The notes beneath the pieces are model-generated. The model was not told the origin of the DNA and ran no database searches. It saw only the letters and a list, made by a program, of their open reading frames with translations. Below are positions 44,657 to 53,847 of a DNA stretch of 64,000 nt, one piece after another. Origin of the DNA: an uncultured Muribaculaceae bacterium (GTDB taxonomy: Bacteria > Bacteroidota > Bacteroidia > Bacteroidales > Muribaculaceae). The first letter of the stretch is position 1; each line of letters opens with the position of its first letter. The stretch lies in contig CAJTPK010000016.1 in assembly GCA_910578075.1 (NCBI GenBank), positions 16,139 through 80,138 on the forward strand, given 5' to 3'. Both the position numbers and the translations under genes were made by a program.

Positions 44657-44687
44657 CAAAGGTATGGCAATATTTTCAAACTGCAAA
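44657..44687 (-). promoter_or_regulatory. Promoter of the ABC/GntR/efflux operon
   Basis: Minus strand TTTG (44684-44687), 19-base spacer, TACCTTTG (44657-44664): a near-consensus Bacteroidetes promoter 38 bases ahead of the first start codon. Confidence 0.65.
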
Positions 44688-44700
44688 ATATTTTGCAAAA

Positions 44701-44734
44701 AAAATTATCGAAATCAAATGATTCCGATAATTTT
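44701..44734 (-). terminator. Terminator after rfbA
   Basis: AAAATTATCGAAATC and GATTCCGATAATTTT form a 15-bp stem with one mismatch and an AAAT loop; the minus strand continues with a T-run (TTTTTTTTGC). It is 50 bases after the rfbA stop. Confidence 0.7.
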
Positions 44735-44784
44735 TAAGGTGTGATATGTTGTGTAATTTGTTTAGTTTTTGTGCTTTATAATGA

Positions 44785-45690
44785 TTAGTCGAGGTTTGAA
44801 TAACCTGTACGGTCGATCTCCTCGACTACCTTGAGAAGATAACGTCCATATTCATTTTTAGCCATAGGCTGTGCCACTTCCTTTAGTTTTTCGGTGGTGA
44901 TCCAGCCTTGACGGTATGCTATCCCTTCGAGACAACCGATCTTCAGACCTTGTCTTTTTTCGAGCACCTCAACATAAATGGATGCCTCAGCGAGTGAGTC
45001 GTGTGTGCCGGTGTCGAGCCATGCGAATCCACGTGGAAGGGTTTTGACTTTCAGTTTTCCACGGTCGAGGAATTCCTGGTTGACAGTTGTGATCTCCAGC
45101 TCGCCACGAGCTGAAGGCTTGATGTTGGCTGCGACATCAACAACTTCGTTAGGGTAGAAGTAAAGACCTACCACAGCGTAATTGCTTTTGGGATTAGCGG
45201 GTTTTTCCTCTATTGAGAGACATTTGCCATTCTTGTCAAATTCAGCTACACCGTAGCGTTCCGGATCGTCTACCCAGTATCCGAAAACAGTGGCTTCACC
45301 GCTGTTTTCAGCTGTGTTGACAGCTTCACGGAGTATATGTGAGAATCCTGCGCCATGGAAGATATTATCTCCAAGAACGAGACATGCGCTGTCATCACCT
45401 ATGAATTCACGACCGATTATGAATGCCTGAGCAAGTCCGTCGGGTGAAGGCTGCTCTGCATATTCGAGTCTTACTCCAAAATTCGAGCCATCGCCAAGAA
45501 GGCGTTTGAAACCGGGCAAGTCCTGCGGAGTGGATATTATAAGTATGTCACGTATCCCTGCAAGCATGAGTGTTGAGATGGGGTAGTAGACCATCGGTTT
45601 GTCGTAGATGGGAAGCATCTGCTTGCTGACTCCTTTGGTGATAGGATATAAACGGGTGCCGGAGCCTCCGGCGAGAACAATTCCTTTCAT
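44785..45690 (-). CDS. rfbA: Glucose-1-phosphate thymidylyltransferase
   Basis: 301 residues, close to the usual ~290. Makes dTDP-glucose from dTTP and glucose 1-phosphate, the first step of dTDP-rhamnose synthesis. It shows the nucleotidyltransferase signature GGSGTRLYPITKGVSKQMLP, the sugar-binding strand GDNIFHGAGFS and the segment SIEEKPANPKSNYAVVGLYF. It is alone here without rfbB-D, and could supply sugars to the rhamnosyltransferase-like enzymes at 12-21 kb (inference). Confidence 0.95.
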   Translation of the reverse strand: MKGIVLAGGSGTRLYPITKGVSKQMLPIYDKPMVYYPISTLMLAGIRDILIISTPQDLPGFKRLLGDGSNFGVRLEYAEQPSPDGLAQAFIIGREFIGDDSACLVLGDNIFHGAGFSHILREAVNTAENSGEATVFGYWVDDPERYGVAEFDKNGKCLSIEEKPANPKSNYAVVGLYFYPNEVVDVAANIKPSARGELEITTVNQEFLDRGKLKVKTLPRGFAWLDTGTHDSLAEASIYVEVLEKRQGLKIGCLEGIAYRQGWITTEKLKEVAQPMAKNEYGRYLLKVVEEIDRTGYSNLD

Positions 45691-45732
45691 TATTTCGGGT
45701 TATTTTTGATTAATGTGATGTAGTTTATCTTG

Positions 45733-45740
45733 CAAATATA
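45733..45740 (-). promoter_or_regulatory. -7 promoter box for rfbA
   Basis: TATATTTG on the minus strand, 42 bases upstream of the rfbA start, in the gap after the biotin genes. Confidence 0.5.
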
Positions 45741-45798
45741 AATAAATATGCGGTATGGTGCAAATCTTCTTTTTAAATTGCCTGCAAATCCGGTGTAA

Positions 45799-47151
45799 TC
45801 AGTGCGCGGGACAAAATGCGGTGATATAGACCGGACGGTAGGTGATGGCTCTTATCGACCGCAGAGATGCCGGGGATATGCGGGGTGAAGGAGCGGATCC
45901 TCCGACTCCGGTATTTCTTAGATGAAGCATAAGCTCACGTGGCGACGCAAAGTCAAGGGTTATGCTTCCGGTTGTGATTTTTACATCCGTGAAATACTTT
46001 TCCATCCATTTCCGGTATGTCTCCACATCATGATAATGTATAGGAGATGGGCGATGTTCATTGAGCTCTCCAAGGTTTCCCGGCAGGAATGCTGATAATG
46101 CTATAATCCCTCCCGGATTTAACAACCGTCTGCAATTGCTGAGAAAATCAGGGATGTTTGAGAACCATTGTATTGTTGATGCGGAGAGGATGCAGTCGTA
46201 ATGCCTGTCACATTTTCTTATCCATCTCTCGGCATCAGCCGTGTGATAATTTTCCTTGGAGGCGATTCCGATTTGAGGAATATCCACAATATCCACAAAA
46301 TCTATTTCATCCGGCTCTATAATCTCCGCGTACATCCGGGAAAACAGACCCGTTCCGGGTCCGATTTCAAGAATTTTTCCGTGTTTCTTGAATGGTAGCT
46401 CCGGCAATAGGGATGAAAGGTGCTCTGCGATTATCCTCTGTGCTGAAGCATTATCATCGTATGTCGCTAACGCTTTTGCAAATCTGTCGGCAACTTTTGC
46501 CATGTCGGGCAAAGAAGCCCTCACGATTTGCTGCATGGGGATATAGTGTGCTCCGGATACAGTTCTGGTTTCCACGCCAAGCGAGTTCCAGCTTCTGACC
46601 ATATTATCAGGAGGGAAGATCTTGTCGTTGTCGCTTATGTATGCCCTTCTCCATGGCAGTTGATGCGCAGGTGTTACCAGATCCCTTATTAGATACAATT
46701 GGTGGCGGAGGCTTTCTGTATCCTCATCAGAGAAGTCACGTTCGAGATGCGTCCGGAATGTGGCTCCATCCGACGCCATCCGACGCCTGAATTTTTTCAG
46801 ATTGACGGGTGTCAGGTTGTCGGCGGTGCCGTTGTATATGCTTGTAGGTATTCCAAAATTGTCATCCACAGGGGAAAGAGTGCCGTTTATAGCGTAAGCA
46901 GCTGTGATTTTATCCTCAGGAAGCGTCGCGGCAGCTATTCTTACACCTAAAGACCATGCGAATAGCCATATTGTGGAATAACGGTCAAGCAGTGTGAGAT
47001 CTATCGAGAGGTCGGAATAATCATACACTACAGCTACATCCCAACCCTGAATCTCCACATCACGGTATAGCGATGGGTCGGTGCTCCACCCTGCAAATAT
47101 CAGTATCAGGGAGTCGGTGGCGGGGGTATGACGGATAAAATCAATTCTCAT
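45799..47151 (-). CDS. bioC: BioG-BioC fusion: pimeloyl-ACP methyl ester esterase plus malonyl-ACP O-methyltransferase
   Basis: 450 residues. Residues 1-~220 are a DUF452/BioG alpha/beta hydrolase: LILIFAGWSTDPSLY, nucleophile region WLFAWSLGVRIAA, ending in a catalytic-type histidine (SGAHYIPM). Residues ~225-450 are a BioC class I methyltransferase with SAM motif ILEIGPGTGLFSRMY and ILSASTIQWFSNIPDFL. BioC methylates malonyl-ACP to prime pimelate synthesis and BioG removes the methyl group at the end, so the fusion carries the entry and exit steps. ATG 47151 is preferred to TTG 47160. It is the last gene of the bioA-bioF-bioGC operon. Confidence 0.92.
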   Translation of the reverse strand: MRIDFIRHTPATDSLILIFAGWSTDPSLYRDVEIQGWDVAVVYDYSDLSIDLTLLDRYSTIWLFAWSLGVRIAAATLPEDKITAAYAINGTLSPVDDNFGIPTSIYNGTADNLTPVNLKKFRRRMASDGATFRTHLERDFSDEDTESLRHQLYLIRDLVTPAHQLPWRRAYISDNDKIFPPDNMVRSWNSLGVETRTVSGAHYIPMQQIVRASLPDMAKVADRFAKALATYDDNASAQRIIAEHLSSLLPELPFKKHGKILEIGPGTGLFSRMYAEIIEPDEIDFVDIVDIPQIGIASKENYHTADAERWIRKCDRHYDCILSASTIQWFSNIPDFLSNCRRLLNPGGIIALSAFLPGNLGELNEHRPSPIHYHDVETYRKWMEKYFTDVKITTGSITLDFASPRELMLHLRNTGVGGSAPSPRISPASLRSIRAITYRPVYITAFCPAH

Positions 47152-47163
47152 ATCTTTCAAAAT

Positions 47164-48300
47164 TTACTTGTCAGCGATCGCATCTTTCAATGCTTCGAGA
47201 ACATAGTCAATCTGTTGGTCGGTCATGTCGGAAGAGAGGGAAAAGCGGATCCTTTCTCCACCTTCAGGTACTGTGGGACGGCGTATGGGTAGTGCATCAA
47301 TACCTTTCAATGAGAGACGGGTCGCGACTTTAAGTGCTTCCGATGCATCACCTATAAGGAACGGGACAATGTGCGAACGGGAGTCAATGGGTTTCCCCGA
47401 TATTTTTTCAAGTTCCTCTCTGAATCTACGTGATATCTGGTCGAGATGTTCCCTCTCTTTTGTCATTCTCAGCATGTTTATGATCATGAAATGTGACCAT
47501 GCCGCGTTTACCGGAGGAAGTGCTGTGGAGAATATGAAACTACGTGAACAATTCACAAAATATTCTTTCAGAATCGGATGTGTCGCCACAAATGCTCCTG
47601 AAGATGCCGCTGCTTTGCCCAAAGTGCCGACAAGGATATCAATCTGATCTATGACGCCGGTCTCTTCCGCCACACCGAGTCCCTGCCTTCCTCTTGTGCC
47701 GAATGCATGTGCCTCGTCAACATAAAGTATCATCTCCGGATAATCTTTCTTTAAGTCGACGATTTCTTTAAGCGGAGCTATGTCGCCATCCATGCTGTAG
47801 ACAGATTCAAGCGCCACTATGCATCTTTTGTCACGATTCTTTTCAAGCAGCATAAGAAGGGATGCAACATCGTTATGGTGCCATCTCCTATACTCGGCGC
47901 CTGAAAGTTTAAGACCGTCGATCATCGACGCGTGCACGAGCTTGTCGCATAGAAATATTGTCCCGGGAATAGCAAGAGCCTGGATAATTCCGACATTGGC
48001 ATGGTATCCGGAATTGAAAAGAAGTACCTCTTTGTTATAAAGAGATCCAAGAAGATTCTCCAGGTTCAAGTGGTTATCCTGTCTGGCGGAAAGTAGCCTT
48101 GACGCAGAGGATGAGAAAGAGGCGTCAGGATATCTATTTTTGAATTCAGGCATGAATTTATTCCATGCCGCACCCAGTCCGAGATAATCGTTGGATGTCA
48201 TGTCGATTCGCGGGAGTGAGGTACGGTCTTGAGGAATAACCCTCAATCTGCTCTCCTGATCGAAACGTTCGAGTATGTCAGCGTATTCCTTTAATTGCAT
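47164..48300 (-). CDS. bioF: 8-amino-7-oxononanoate synthase
   Basis: 378 residues. Condenses pimeloyl-ACP with alanine, using PLP, in biotin synthesis. Visible are TSNDYLGLGAAWNKF, the HANVGIIQALA segment, the aspartate region YVDEAHAFGTRGRQGLGVAE and the PLP lysine in DILVGTLGKAAASSGAF. Three bases separate it from bioA upstream and twelve from bioGC downstream. Confidence 0.95.
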   Translation of the reverse strand: MQLKEYADILERFDQESRLRVIPQDRTSLPRIDMTSNDYLGLGAAWNKFMPEFKNRYPDASFSSSASRLLSARQDNHLNLENLLGSLYNKEVLLFNSGYHANVGIIQALAIPGTIFLCDKLVHASMIDGLKLSGAEYRRWHHNDVASLLMLLEKNRDKRCIVALESVYSMDGDIAPLKEIVDLKKDYPEMILYVDEAHAFGTRGRQGLGVAEETGVIDQIDILVGTLGKAAASSGAFVATHPILKEYFVNCSRSFIFSTALPPVNAAWSHFMIINMLRMTKEREHLDQISRRFREELEKISGKPIDSRSHIVPFLIGDASEALKVATRLSLKGIDALPIRRPTVPEGGERIRFSLSSDMTDQQIDYVLEALKDAIADK

Positions 48301-48303
48301 ATC

Positions 48304-49605
48304 TTATTCGCTGATTATCTTCAACAGTGCATCGCACAATTTTTCAACCTGCCCATCGCTTACGGCAAGATAGGGAGGCATGATGTATGCGTTTTTTCCA
48401 AACGGACGTATCCATACCCCTTCTCTGACGCATTTCCGTTGAAATTCGCCAAGGTTGACATCCTCTTTTAGCTGAACAACCCCGATGCCTCCAAGCACAC
48501 GCACGTCATCGACAAATTCCCACTTACGTGCAGGTTCGAGTTTACGTCGCATGATAGCTTCTATCTCGGCGATGCGTTTTTGCCAAGGGGATGAGAGCAG
48601 AAGCTTGGTGGAGGCGAGTGCGATGGCGCAGGCCAGCGGATTGGCCATGAATGTGGGTCCATGCATCATGCAGCCCGATTGCGAGGAGGATATACGGTTG
48701 GCGATTGCAGCTGTTGTCGCTACAGCTGCGAAGGTCATGTATCCACCCGTGATCGCTTTACCTATCAACATTATGTCCGGCTCAACACCAGCATGTTCCC
48801 AGGCAAAGAGTTTACCGGTTCTGCCAAATCCTGTTGCTATCTCATCAAATATCAGTATTAATCCCAGCCGATCGCATGTCTTACGTAATTCACGGAGATA
48901 CTGCGGATGATAGAACCGCATGCCTCCGGCTCCTTGCACTATGGGTTCAAGGATGACTCCTGCAAGATTTTCCTGATTCTGCTCAAGCAATTCCCGCATT
49001 GGACGGAAATCTTCCGGATCCCATTCCTCTCCAAAGCGGCACTGAGGAGCAGGAGCAAAATGTCGTATCGGCAATGCCGGACCGAACGCACCGTGCATTC
49101 CGGTGACCGGATCGCACACGGACATGGCGTTCCACGTATCACCGTGGTATCCGGAACGGATGGTTGCGAAATTGGTTTTCTTTGGGTCGTCACAAGCCTG
49201 CACTGCCATCTTCATTGCCACCTCAGTCGCAACCGAGCCGGAATCAGCATAAAATATATGCTGCATGGATGGAGGAAGAACCGAGAGCAGGAGTTTGCCG
49301 AGATCGATTGCCGGCTGATGGGTGAGACCGCCGAACATCACGTGCGACATCTTTTCGATTTGATCGTGTGCAGCCTTGTTGAGCACAGGATGGTTATAAC
49401 CGTGTATCACACACCACCACGATGACATGCCGTCGATAAGTTCTGTGCCGTCGGCCAATGTTATTACCGCGCCGTTTGCGTGATCTACCTTATACGTGGG
49501 TAGCGGATTATGTGTGGATGTATATGGATGCCAGAGATGAAGTCTGTCGAAATCATCGTTGACAGCATTCTCTTCGGGTGTGTTCTGATGTTGGTTCATG
49601 GTCAT
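48304..49605 (-). CDS. bioA: Adenosylmethionine-8-amino-7-oxononanoate aminotransferase
   Basis: 433 residues, class III aminotransferase. It converts KAPA to 7,8-diaminopelargonate with SAM as amino donor. Motifs: LHLWHPYTS near the N-terminus, GMSSWWCVIHGYNHPVLN, YADSGSVATEVAMKMA, LIFDEIATGFGRTGKLFAWE and the PLP lysine in LIGKAITGGYM. First gene of the biotin operon, preceded by a TAAATTTG box. Confidence 0.96.
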   Translation of the reverse strand: MTMNQHQNTPEENAVNDDFDRLHLWHPYTSTHNPLPTYKVDHANGAVITLADGTELIDGMSSWWCVIHGYNHPVLNKAAHDQIEKMSHVMFGGLTHQPAIDLGKLLLSVLPPSMQHIFYADSGSVATEVAMKMAVQACDDPKKTNFATIRSGYHGDTWNAMSVCDPVTGMHGAFGPALPIRHFAPAPQCRFGEEWDPEDFRPMRELLEQNQENLAGVILEPIVQGAGGMRFYHPQYLRELRKTCDRLGLILIFDEIATGFGRTGKLFAWEHAGVEPDIMLIGKAITGGYMTFAAVATTAAIANRISSSQSGCMMHGPTFMANPLACAIALASTKLLLSSPWQKRIAEIEAIMRRKLEPARKWEFVDDVRVLGGIGVVQLKEDVNLGEFQRKCVREGVWIRPFGKNAYIMPPYLAVSDGQVEKLCDALLKIISE

Positions 49606-49632
49606 AATGAAATCTGAAATTCATTTCAGTTA

Positions 49633-49640
49633 CAAATTTA
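49633..49640 (-). promoter_or_regulatory. -7 promoter box of the biotin operon
   Basis: TAAATTTG on the minus strand, 28 bases upstream of bioA. A small stem (CTGAAA/TTTCAG, about 49614-49629) follows in the leader. No BirA-like operator was recognised. Confidence 0.5.
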
Positions 49641-49674
49641 GCAAAAAATCCAATATCCCCGTATGTGTAGGAGA

Positions 49675-52140
49675 TCAGATTGGATCCACATCATAGTAAA
49701 TGATGGATGATTTAATCTGGGGCACGGCAGCAAGGCGTGCGTGAACGGCGCGGAGAAGATCTTTTACCTTCTTCATGGATGCTCCCGCTTCTATCTTCAG
49801 CATTGTGCATTGGATATACCATAGCGCCACTCTGCTTACAAACGGTTTCTCCGGTCCGAGCACCCTGTCACCGAACACCTCTTTCAGTGCTTTTGCAAGA
49901 ATCACCGCACCCATGTCGGCTGATGCCGCATCTTTGTTTTTGAGGTATATGTTTATGATGCGGGTGAAAGGAGGGTAGAAATATTTGCAGCGTTCTTCCA
50001 ATTCCTCATTGTAATATGAGTTATAGTCATGTGCCTTGACATGTTCAAGCACACGGTCATCCGGTTTTGTGGTCTGGATGAAAACCTTTCCCACATCCTG
50101 CCTTCGTCCTGCGCGTCCCGCCACCTGCTCAAGCATATTGAAAGCTCGCTCGTTGCTCCTGAAGTCCGGGAAATTGAGCAGGGTATCGGCATTCACCACT
50201 CCGACAACACTTACCTTTTCAAAGTCAAGACCTTTGGACACCATCTGCGTGCCAACGAGAATGTCGGTCTCATGGTTGGCGAATTCCTCAATAATCTCCT
50301 GATAGGCATCTTTGTTTCTTGTGGTGTCAAGATCCATTCGCGCCACTTTGTAGCCGGTGAATTCCTGATGCATCTCTTCGGCTATACGTTCTGTTCCGTA
50401 TCCATATACTTCGATTGTGTTCTGCCCGCATGCGGGACACATCTTTGGAATCGGTTGGCAATATCCGCAATAATGGCATTTGAGGAGTCCGGAATTTTTG
50501 TGGTAAACGAGCGATACATCACAATTATGACATTTTGGGGTCCAACCGCATTGCTGGCATATCACTACCGGTGCGAACCCACGTCTATTCTGGAACATGA
50601 TTGCCTGCTTACCATCTTTCAGAGCCTCAGATGTAGCGAGTCGCAATGGCTGAGACAGAATACCCTTGTTGAGTTTCTTCTTACGTTGCTGGCGCATGTC
50701 GACGATCTCAACCTCAGGCAATACACTTCCCTCAAAGCGTTCTGAAAGTGTGACGAGACCATACTTCCCGTTTTTAGCTTTGTAATATGTCTCGACAGAC
50801 GGGGTTGCGGAGCCTAATAGTGTTTCCGCTCCGTGCATGGAGGCAAGCATGATGGCTGCGTCGCGTGCGTTATAGCGTGGGGCTGGATCGTACTGTTTGA
50901 AAGATGCTTCGTGTTCTTCATCCACAATCACCAGCCCTAATCTTGCGAATGGTAAAAACACAGATGACCGGACTCCGAGGATAATGAGCGGTTCATTGGA
51001 GGAAAGCAGTCTTTTCCATACATCAACCCGTTCGTTGTCTGAGAATTTTGAATGATATATGAGTAGCGAATCCCCGAAAACTTTACGCAGCCGGTCGGTA
51101 AGCTGTGTAGTAAGAGATATTTCAGGAACAAGATAAAGCACCTGGTTTCCCGATGCGAGAGCACCGGCTATAAGATGGGTGTATATTTCAGTTTTGCCTG
51201 ACCCGGTGACACCATGCAGCAACGAGACGCGATGGTCTTTGAAAGTGTTGCGGAGTTCATCGAGTGCTGTTGCCTGTGCAGAGGAAAGAGGTGAGAGCGT
51301 CGGCTTATGTGAACCTGGCGCAGGGTTGAAACGGCTGATACTTTTTTTTACAATGCGGAATATCCCTTTATCTACGAGGGCCCGCAACACAGCAGGTGAG
51401 ATTCCGGAAACTTCCATAAGTTTGTCTCGGCTCACATCTGTAAGTGTCTCCTGATGCCGCATCCAGCCTGACATATCAAGATATGCGATAAGCGCTTTCT
51501 CCTGTTGGCGCGAACGCGTGGTCAGATTGAAAAATTCATGGAGCCCATCGTTGTCATCACGGTTGATTGTAAGCTCGACAAGTGTGGTTTTCTTCGGTTT
51601 ATACCTTTCCACAACTTTCTCGTCGATTTCCACGATTCCGGCTTCCATCAACGTGTTCACGACTCGTGCACCGTGTTTAAGACCTGTGGCGTTCTCGATG
51701 TCGGATATCTTCAGGCGTTTTTTTTCATGCAGTGCCTGAATCACGTTTGCCTGAGCTTCTGTAAGATGGTATCCCTCTGGCGCTTCGAAATCTTCGTTAA
51801 GGCTCACGTATGTCTCACTCTCTGGCTTTAGACCGGTTGGCACTGCGGCTTTGTAGACCTCACCCGGAGAACATAGATAATATTCAGCAATCCAGTGCCA
51901 TAGTTTGAGCTGGGGAAATCTTACGATAGGAGTTGGGTCAAGCAGAGCCATGATAGGTTTCACGTCATATCCTGCCGGAGCTTCGGAATGAAGATGCTCC
52001 ACAATCCCTGTGTAGTATTTCTTTCTGCCGAACTGCACGAGCACGCGCGAACCCTTCTTAAGGTCAGGCTGCATCTCCTCCGGCACTGAATAAGTGAAGG
52101 TGGAATATAACGGTAAAGGCAGTATAATTTCAGCAAACAT
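49675..52140 (-). CDS. priA: Primosomal helicase PriA
   Basis: 821 residues. Restarts stalled replication forks by unwinding DNA and loading the replisome. Features: N-terminal 3'-end-binding domain (YTGIVEHLHS), Walker A GVTGSGKTEIYTHL, DEAH-type box VDEEHEASFKQYD, and the zinc-binding cysteines between helicase lobes (CQQCGWTPKCHNC, LKCHYCGYC, MCPACG). The last residues are typical of the C-terminal domain. A TAACTTTG box ends only about four bases before the ATG. Confidence 0.96.
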   Translation of the reverse strand: MFAEIILPLPLYSTFTYSVPEEMQPDLKKGSRVLVQFGRKKYYTGIVEHLHSEAPAGYDVKPIMALLDPTPIVRFPQLKLWHWIAEYYLCSPGEVYKAAVPTGLKPESETYVSLNEDFEAPEGYHLTEAQANVIQALHEKKRLKISDIENATGLKHGARVVNTLMEAGIVEIDEKVVERYKPKKTTLVELTINRDDNDGLHEFFNLTTRSRQQEKALIAYLDMSGWMRHQETLTDVSRDKLMEVSGISPAVLRALVDKGIFRIVKKSISRFNPAPGSHKPTLSPLSSAQATALDELRNTFKDHRVSLLHGVTGSGKTEIYTHLIAGALASGNQVLYLVPEISLTTQLTDRLRKVFGDSLLIYHSKFSDNERVDVWKRLLSSNEPLIILGVRSSVFLPFARLGLVIVDEEHEASFKQYDPAPRYNARDAAIMLASMHGAETLLGSATPSVETYYKAKNGKYGLVTLSERFEGSVLPEVEIVDMRQQRKKKLNKGILSQPLRLATSEALKDGKQAIMFQNRRGFAPVVICQQCGWTPKCHNCDVSLVYHKNSGLLKCHYCGYCQPIPKMCPACGQNTIEVYGYGTERIAEEMHQEFTGYKVARMDLDTTRNKDAYQEIIEEFANHETDILVGTQMVSKGLDFEKVSVVGVVNADTLLNFPDFRSNERAFNMLEQVAGRAGRRQDVGKVFIQTTKPDDRVLEHVKAHDYNSYYNEELEERCKYFYPPFTRIINIYLKNKDAASADMGAVILAKALKEVFGDRVLGPEKPFVSRVALWYIQCTMLKIEAGASMKKVKDLLRAVHARLAAVPQIKSSIIYYDVDPI

Positions 52141-52144
52141 GGTG

Positions 52145-52152
52145 CAAAGTTA
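52145..52152 (-). promoter_or_regulatory. -7 box abutting the priA start codon
   Basis: TAACTTTG on the minus strand ends four bases before ATG 52140. If used, transcription would start at about the A of the ATG, giving a leaderless mRNA. Confidence 0.4.
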
Positions 52153-52196
52153 AACAAATCGTAGGTAATTAATGTCTATATTTAGATTAATTTTGT

Positions 52197-52204
52197 TAAA
52201 TTTG
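52197..52204 (+). promoter_or_regulatory. -7 box for the outer-membrane protein genes
   Basis: TAAATTTG, 26 bases before the start codon at 52231, in the divergent region with priA. Confidence 0.5.
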
Positions 52205-52230
52205 CACGTTAATATCAAATAATTTATTTT

Positions 52231-52848
52231 ATGAAAAATCTAAAACACCTGATTATAGTCGCCATGATGGCGGTTTTCGCATGTGGACAGGCAAACGCAG
52301 AATTCCGTTTCGGTATCAAGGCTGGTTTGAATGTAAACAAGCTGCATCTTTCTGATTACAAGGCTAATTTAAACAGCGATAACCAATGCGGTTTCACAGC
52401 CGGTGTGATGACTGAGTTTACTGTTCCTGTGGTAGGTATCGGTTTTGATCTTTCGTTGATGTATACCCATATGAATAATGAGATAAAGGAGGGTATAAAC
52501 GAAGGTGCGGTTGGTAAAAACTTCCTTGAGATTCCATTGAATCTTAAATATAAGTTCAATATACCTGTAATCAATTCGATAATCCGTCCGATGGTATATA
52601 CCGGTCCGACTATGGCTCTCAAGCTCGATAAAAGCACATTTGAGGGAATCTCAACAAAGACTGTGCAGATGGGTTGGAATCTCGGTCTCGGCCTGGAGCT
52701 TTTCAAGCATCTTCAGGTGAGTGGCGGATACACCTTCGGTATGAACAATGTCGCCAAGAAAATTCCCGTTCTTGACAATAACCTGAATATCGGTGATATA
52801 AAGGTGAAAAATAATTACTGGACTATTACAGCTGCATACCTTTTCTAA
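52231..52848 (+). CDS. Outer-membrane beta-barrel (porin-like) protein
   Basis: 205 residues: signal peptide (MKNLKHLIIVAMMAVFACGQ, then ANA) followed by an eight-strand-type barrel of the PF13568 group: FGIKAGLNVNKLHLSD at the start, FDLSLMYTHMN, IPLNLKYKFN and a final strand YWTITAAYLF with C-terminal phenylalanine. The next gene is a related barrel 3 bases downstream. Role unknown; such small barrels are often structural or colonisation factors. Confidence 0.82.
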   Translation: MKNLKHLIIVAMMAVFACGQANAEFRFGIKAGLNVNKLHLSDYKANLNSDNQCGFTAGVMTEFTVPVVGIGFDLSLMYTHMNNEIKEGINEGAVGKNFLEIPLNLKYKFNIPVINSIIRPMVYTGPTMALKLDKSTFEGISTKTVQMGWNLGLGLELFKHLQVSGGYTFGMNNVAKKIPVLDNNLNIGDIKVKNNYWTITAAYLF

Positions 52849-52851
52849 GTT

Positions 52852-53460
52852 ATGAGAAAATTACTGACTACTTTGCTGCTGGCGGTTGTAGCGTTCGGAG
52901 CATCCGCGGAATTCCGCTGGGGACCGACAGCCGGTATAAACATTTCAGAGTTGTATTGGAAGCAGGATCTCGTGGACAATGGTCTCCTTGTCGGTCCCAA
53001 TGTGGGTGTGATGGGTGAGCTTATGATTCCGGGTATCGGTTTCGGTGTTGATATCGCCTTGAAATACAGCATGCATGGATCCGATGTAAATTTCGGACAG
53101 CAATATATATGGGGCTCTGAAGGATATGGGAAAGAGAAACTGTGGTTTCATACTCTCCAGATTCCATTGAACCTGCGTTTCAAATGGACACGTATGAACG
53201 GTCTTGAGCATTATGTCGCTCCGTTCGTATATGGTGGACCTGTCTTTAATTTTAATCTGTCAACTTCTGATCTTCCTATCGTTGAGCACCCCGCCGGTTC
53301 TTTTGGCTTGCAATGCGGTATCGGAGGTGAGTTTTGGGAGCGTTATCAGCTTTCCGCAGGCTATTACTGGGGAATATCATATGATTGCCGCACTCTTAAA
53401 CTCGACAACTTCAGCGCTCGCTCGCGGGGATGGCAGATTAATGTAGCTGTTCTTTTCTAA
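52852..53460 (+). CDS. Outer-membrane beta-barrel protein, paralogue of the upstream gene
   Basis: 202 residues: short signal peptide (MRKLLTTLLLAVVAFGASA), then FRWGPTAGINISELYWKQD, VDIALKYSMHGSD, LQIPLNLRFKW and terminal strand GWQINVAVLF. Layout and length match the upstream barrel, so the pair arose by tandem duplication. The start is 3 bases after the upstream stop, indicating one transcript. Confidence 0.82.
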   Translation: MRKLLTTLLLAVVAFGASAEFRWGPTAGINISELYWKQDLVDNGLLVGPNVGVMGELMIPGIGFGVDIALKYSMHGSDVNFGQQYIWGSEGYGKEKLWFHTLQIPLNLRFKWTRMNGLEHYVAPFVYGGPVFNFNLSTSDLPIVEHPAGSFGLQCGIGGEFWERYQLSAGYYWGISYDCRTLKLDNFSARSRGWQINVAVLF

Positions 53461-53487
53461 TATCTCTAACTTCTATATTAAAGATTT

Positions 53488-53847
53488 ATGGATAATCAGG
53501 AAGAGAAGAATATCGCCCCTCAGGTGCAGACTGATGAGGAGCTGCGCATAACGGAGAAAGCCGTGGAATTGCTTAAGACGGTATTTGATCCCGAGATTCC
53601 TGTCAATGTCTACGACCTCGGATTGATATATCGGATAGAATACACGGCATCAGACAAGACTCTTCATGTTGATATGACTCTGACAGCTCCATCATGTCCG
53701 GCGGCCGATTTCATCATGGAGGATGTGCGTCAGAAGCTGGTCAGCATAGAAGGTCCGGAAAAAGTGGATCTTCGTCTGGTTTTTGAGCCGGAATGGAACA
53801 ACGACATGATGACCGAGGAGGCTAAGCTTGAACTCGGATTCCTATGA
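53488..53847 (+). CDS. MIP18/SufT-type metal-sulphur cluster assembly factor (DUF59)
   Basis: 119 residues with the DUF59 core: VFDPEIPVNVYDLGLIYRIE, then VDMTLTAPSCPAADFIMEDV with the conserved cysteine. Helps mature Fe-S proteins in the cytoplasm. Its stop overlaps the start of the LpxH-like gene (ATGA, 53844-53847). Confidence 0.9.
   Translation: MDNQEEKNIAPQVQTDEELRITEKAVELLKTVFDPEIPVNVYDLGLIYRIEYTASDKTLHVDMTLTAPSCPAADFIMEDVRQKLVSIEGPEKVDLRLVFEPEWNNDMMTEEAKLELGFL

Noticed and set aside
50029..50745. A 238-residue plus-strand frame.
   Set aside because: Antisense to the PriA helicase and zinc-binding region.
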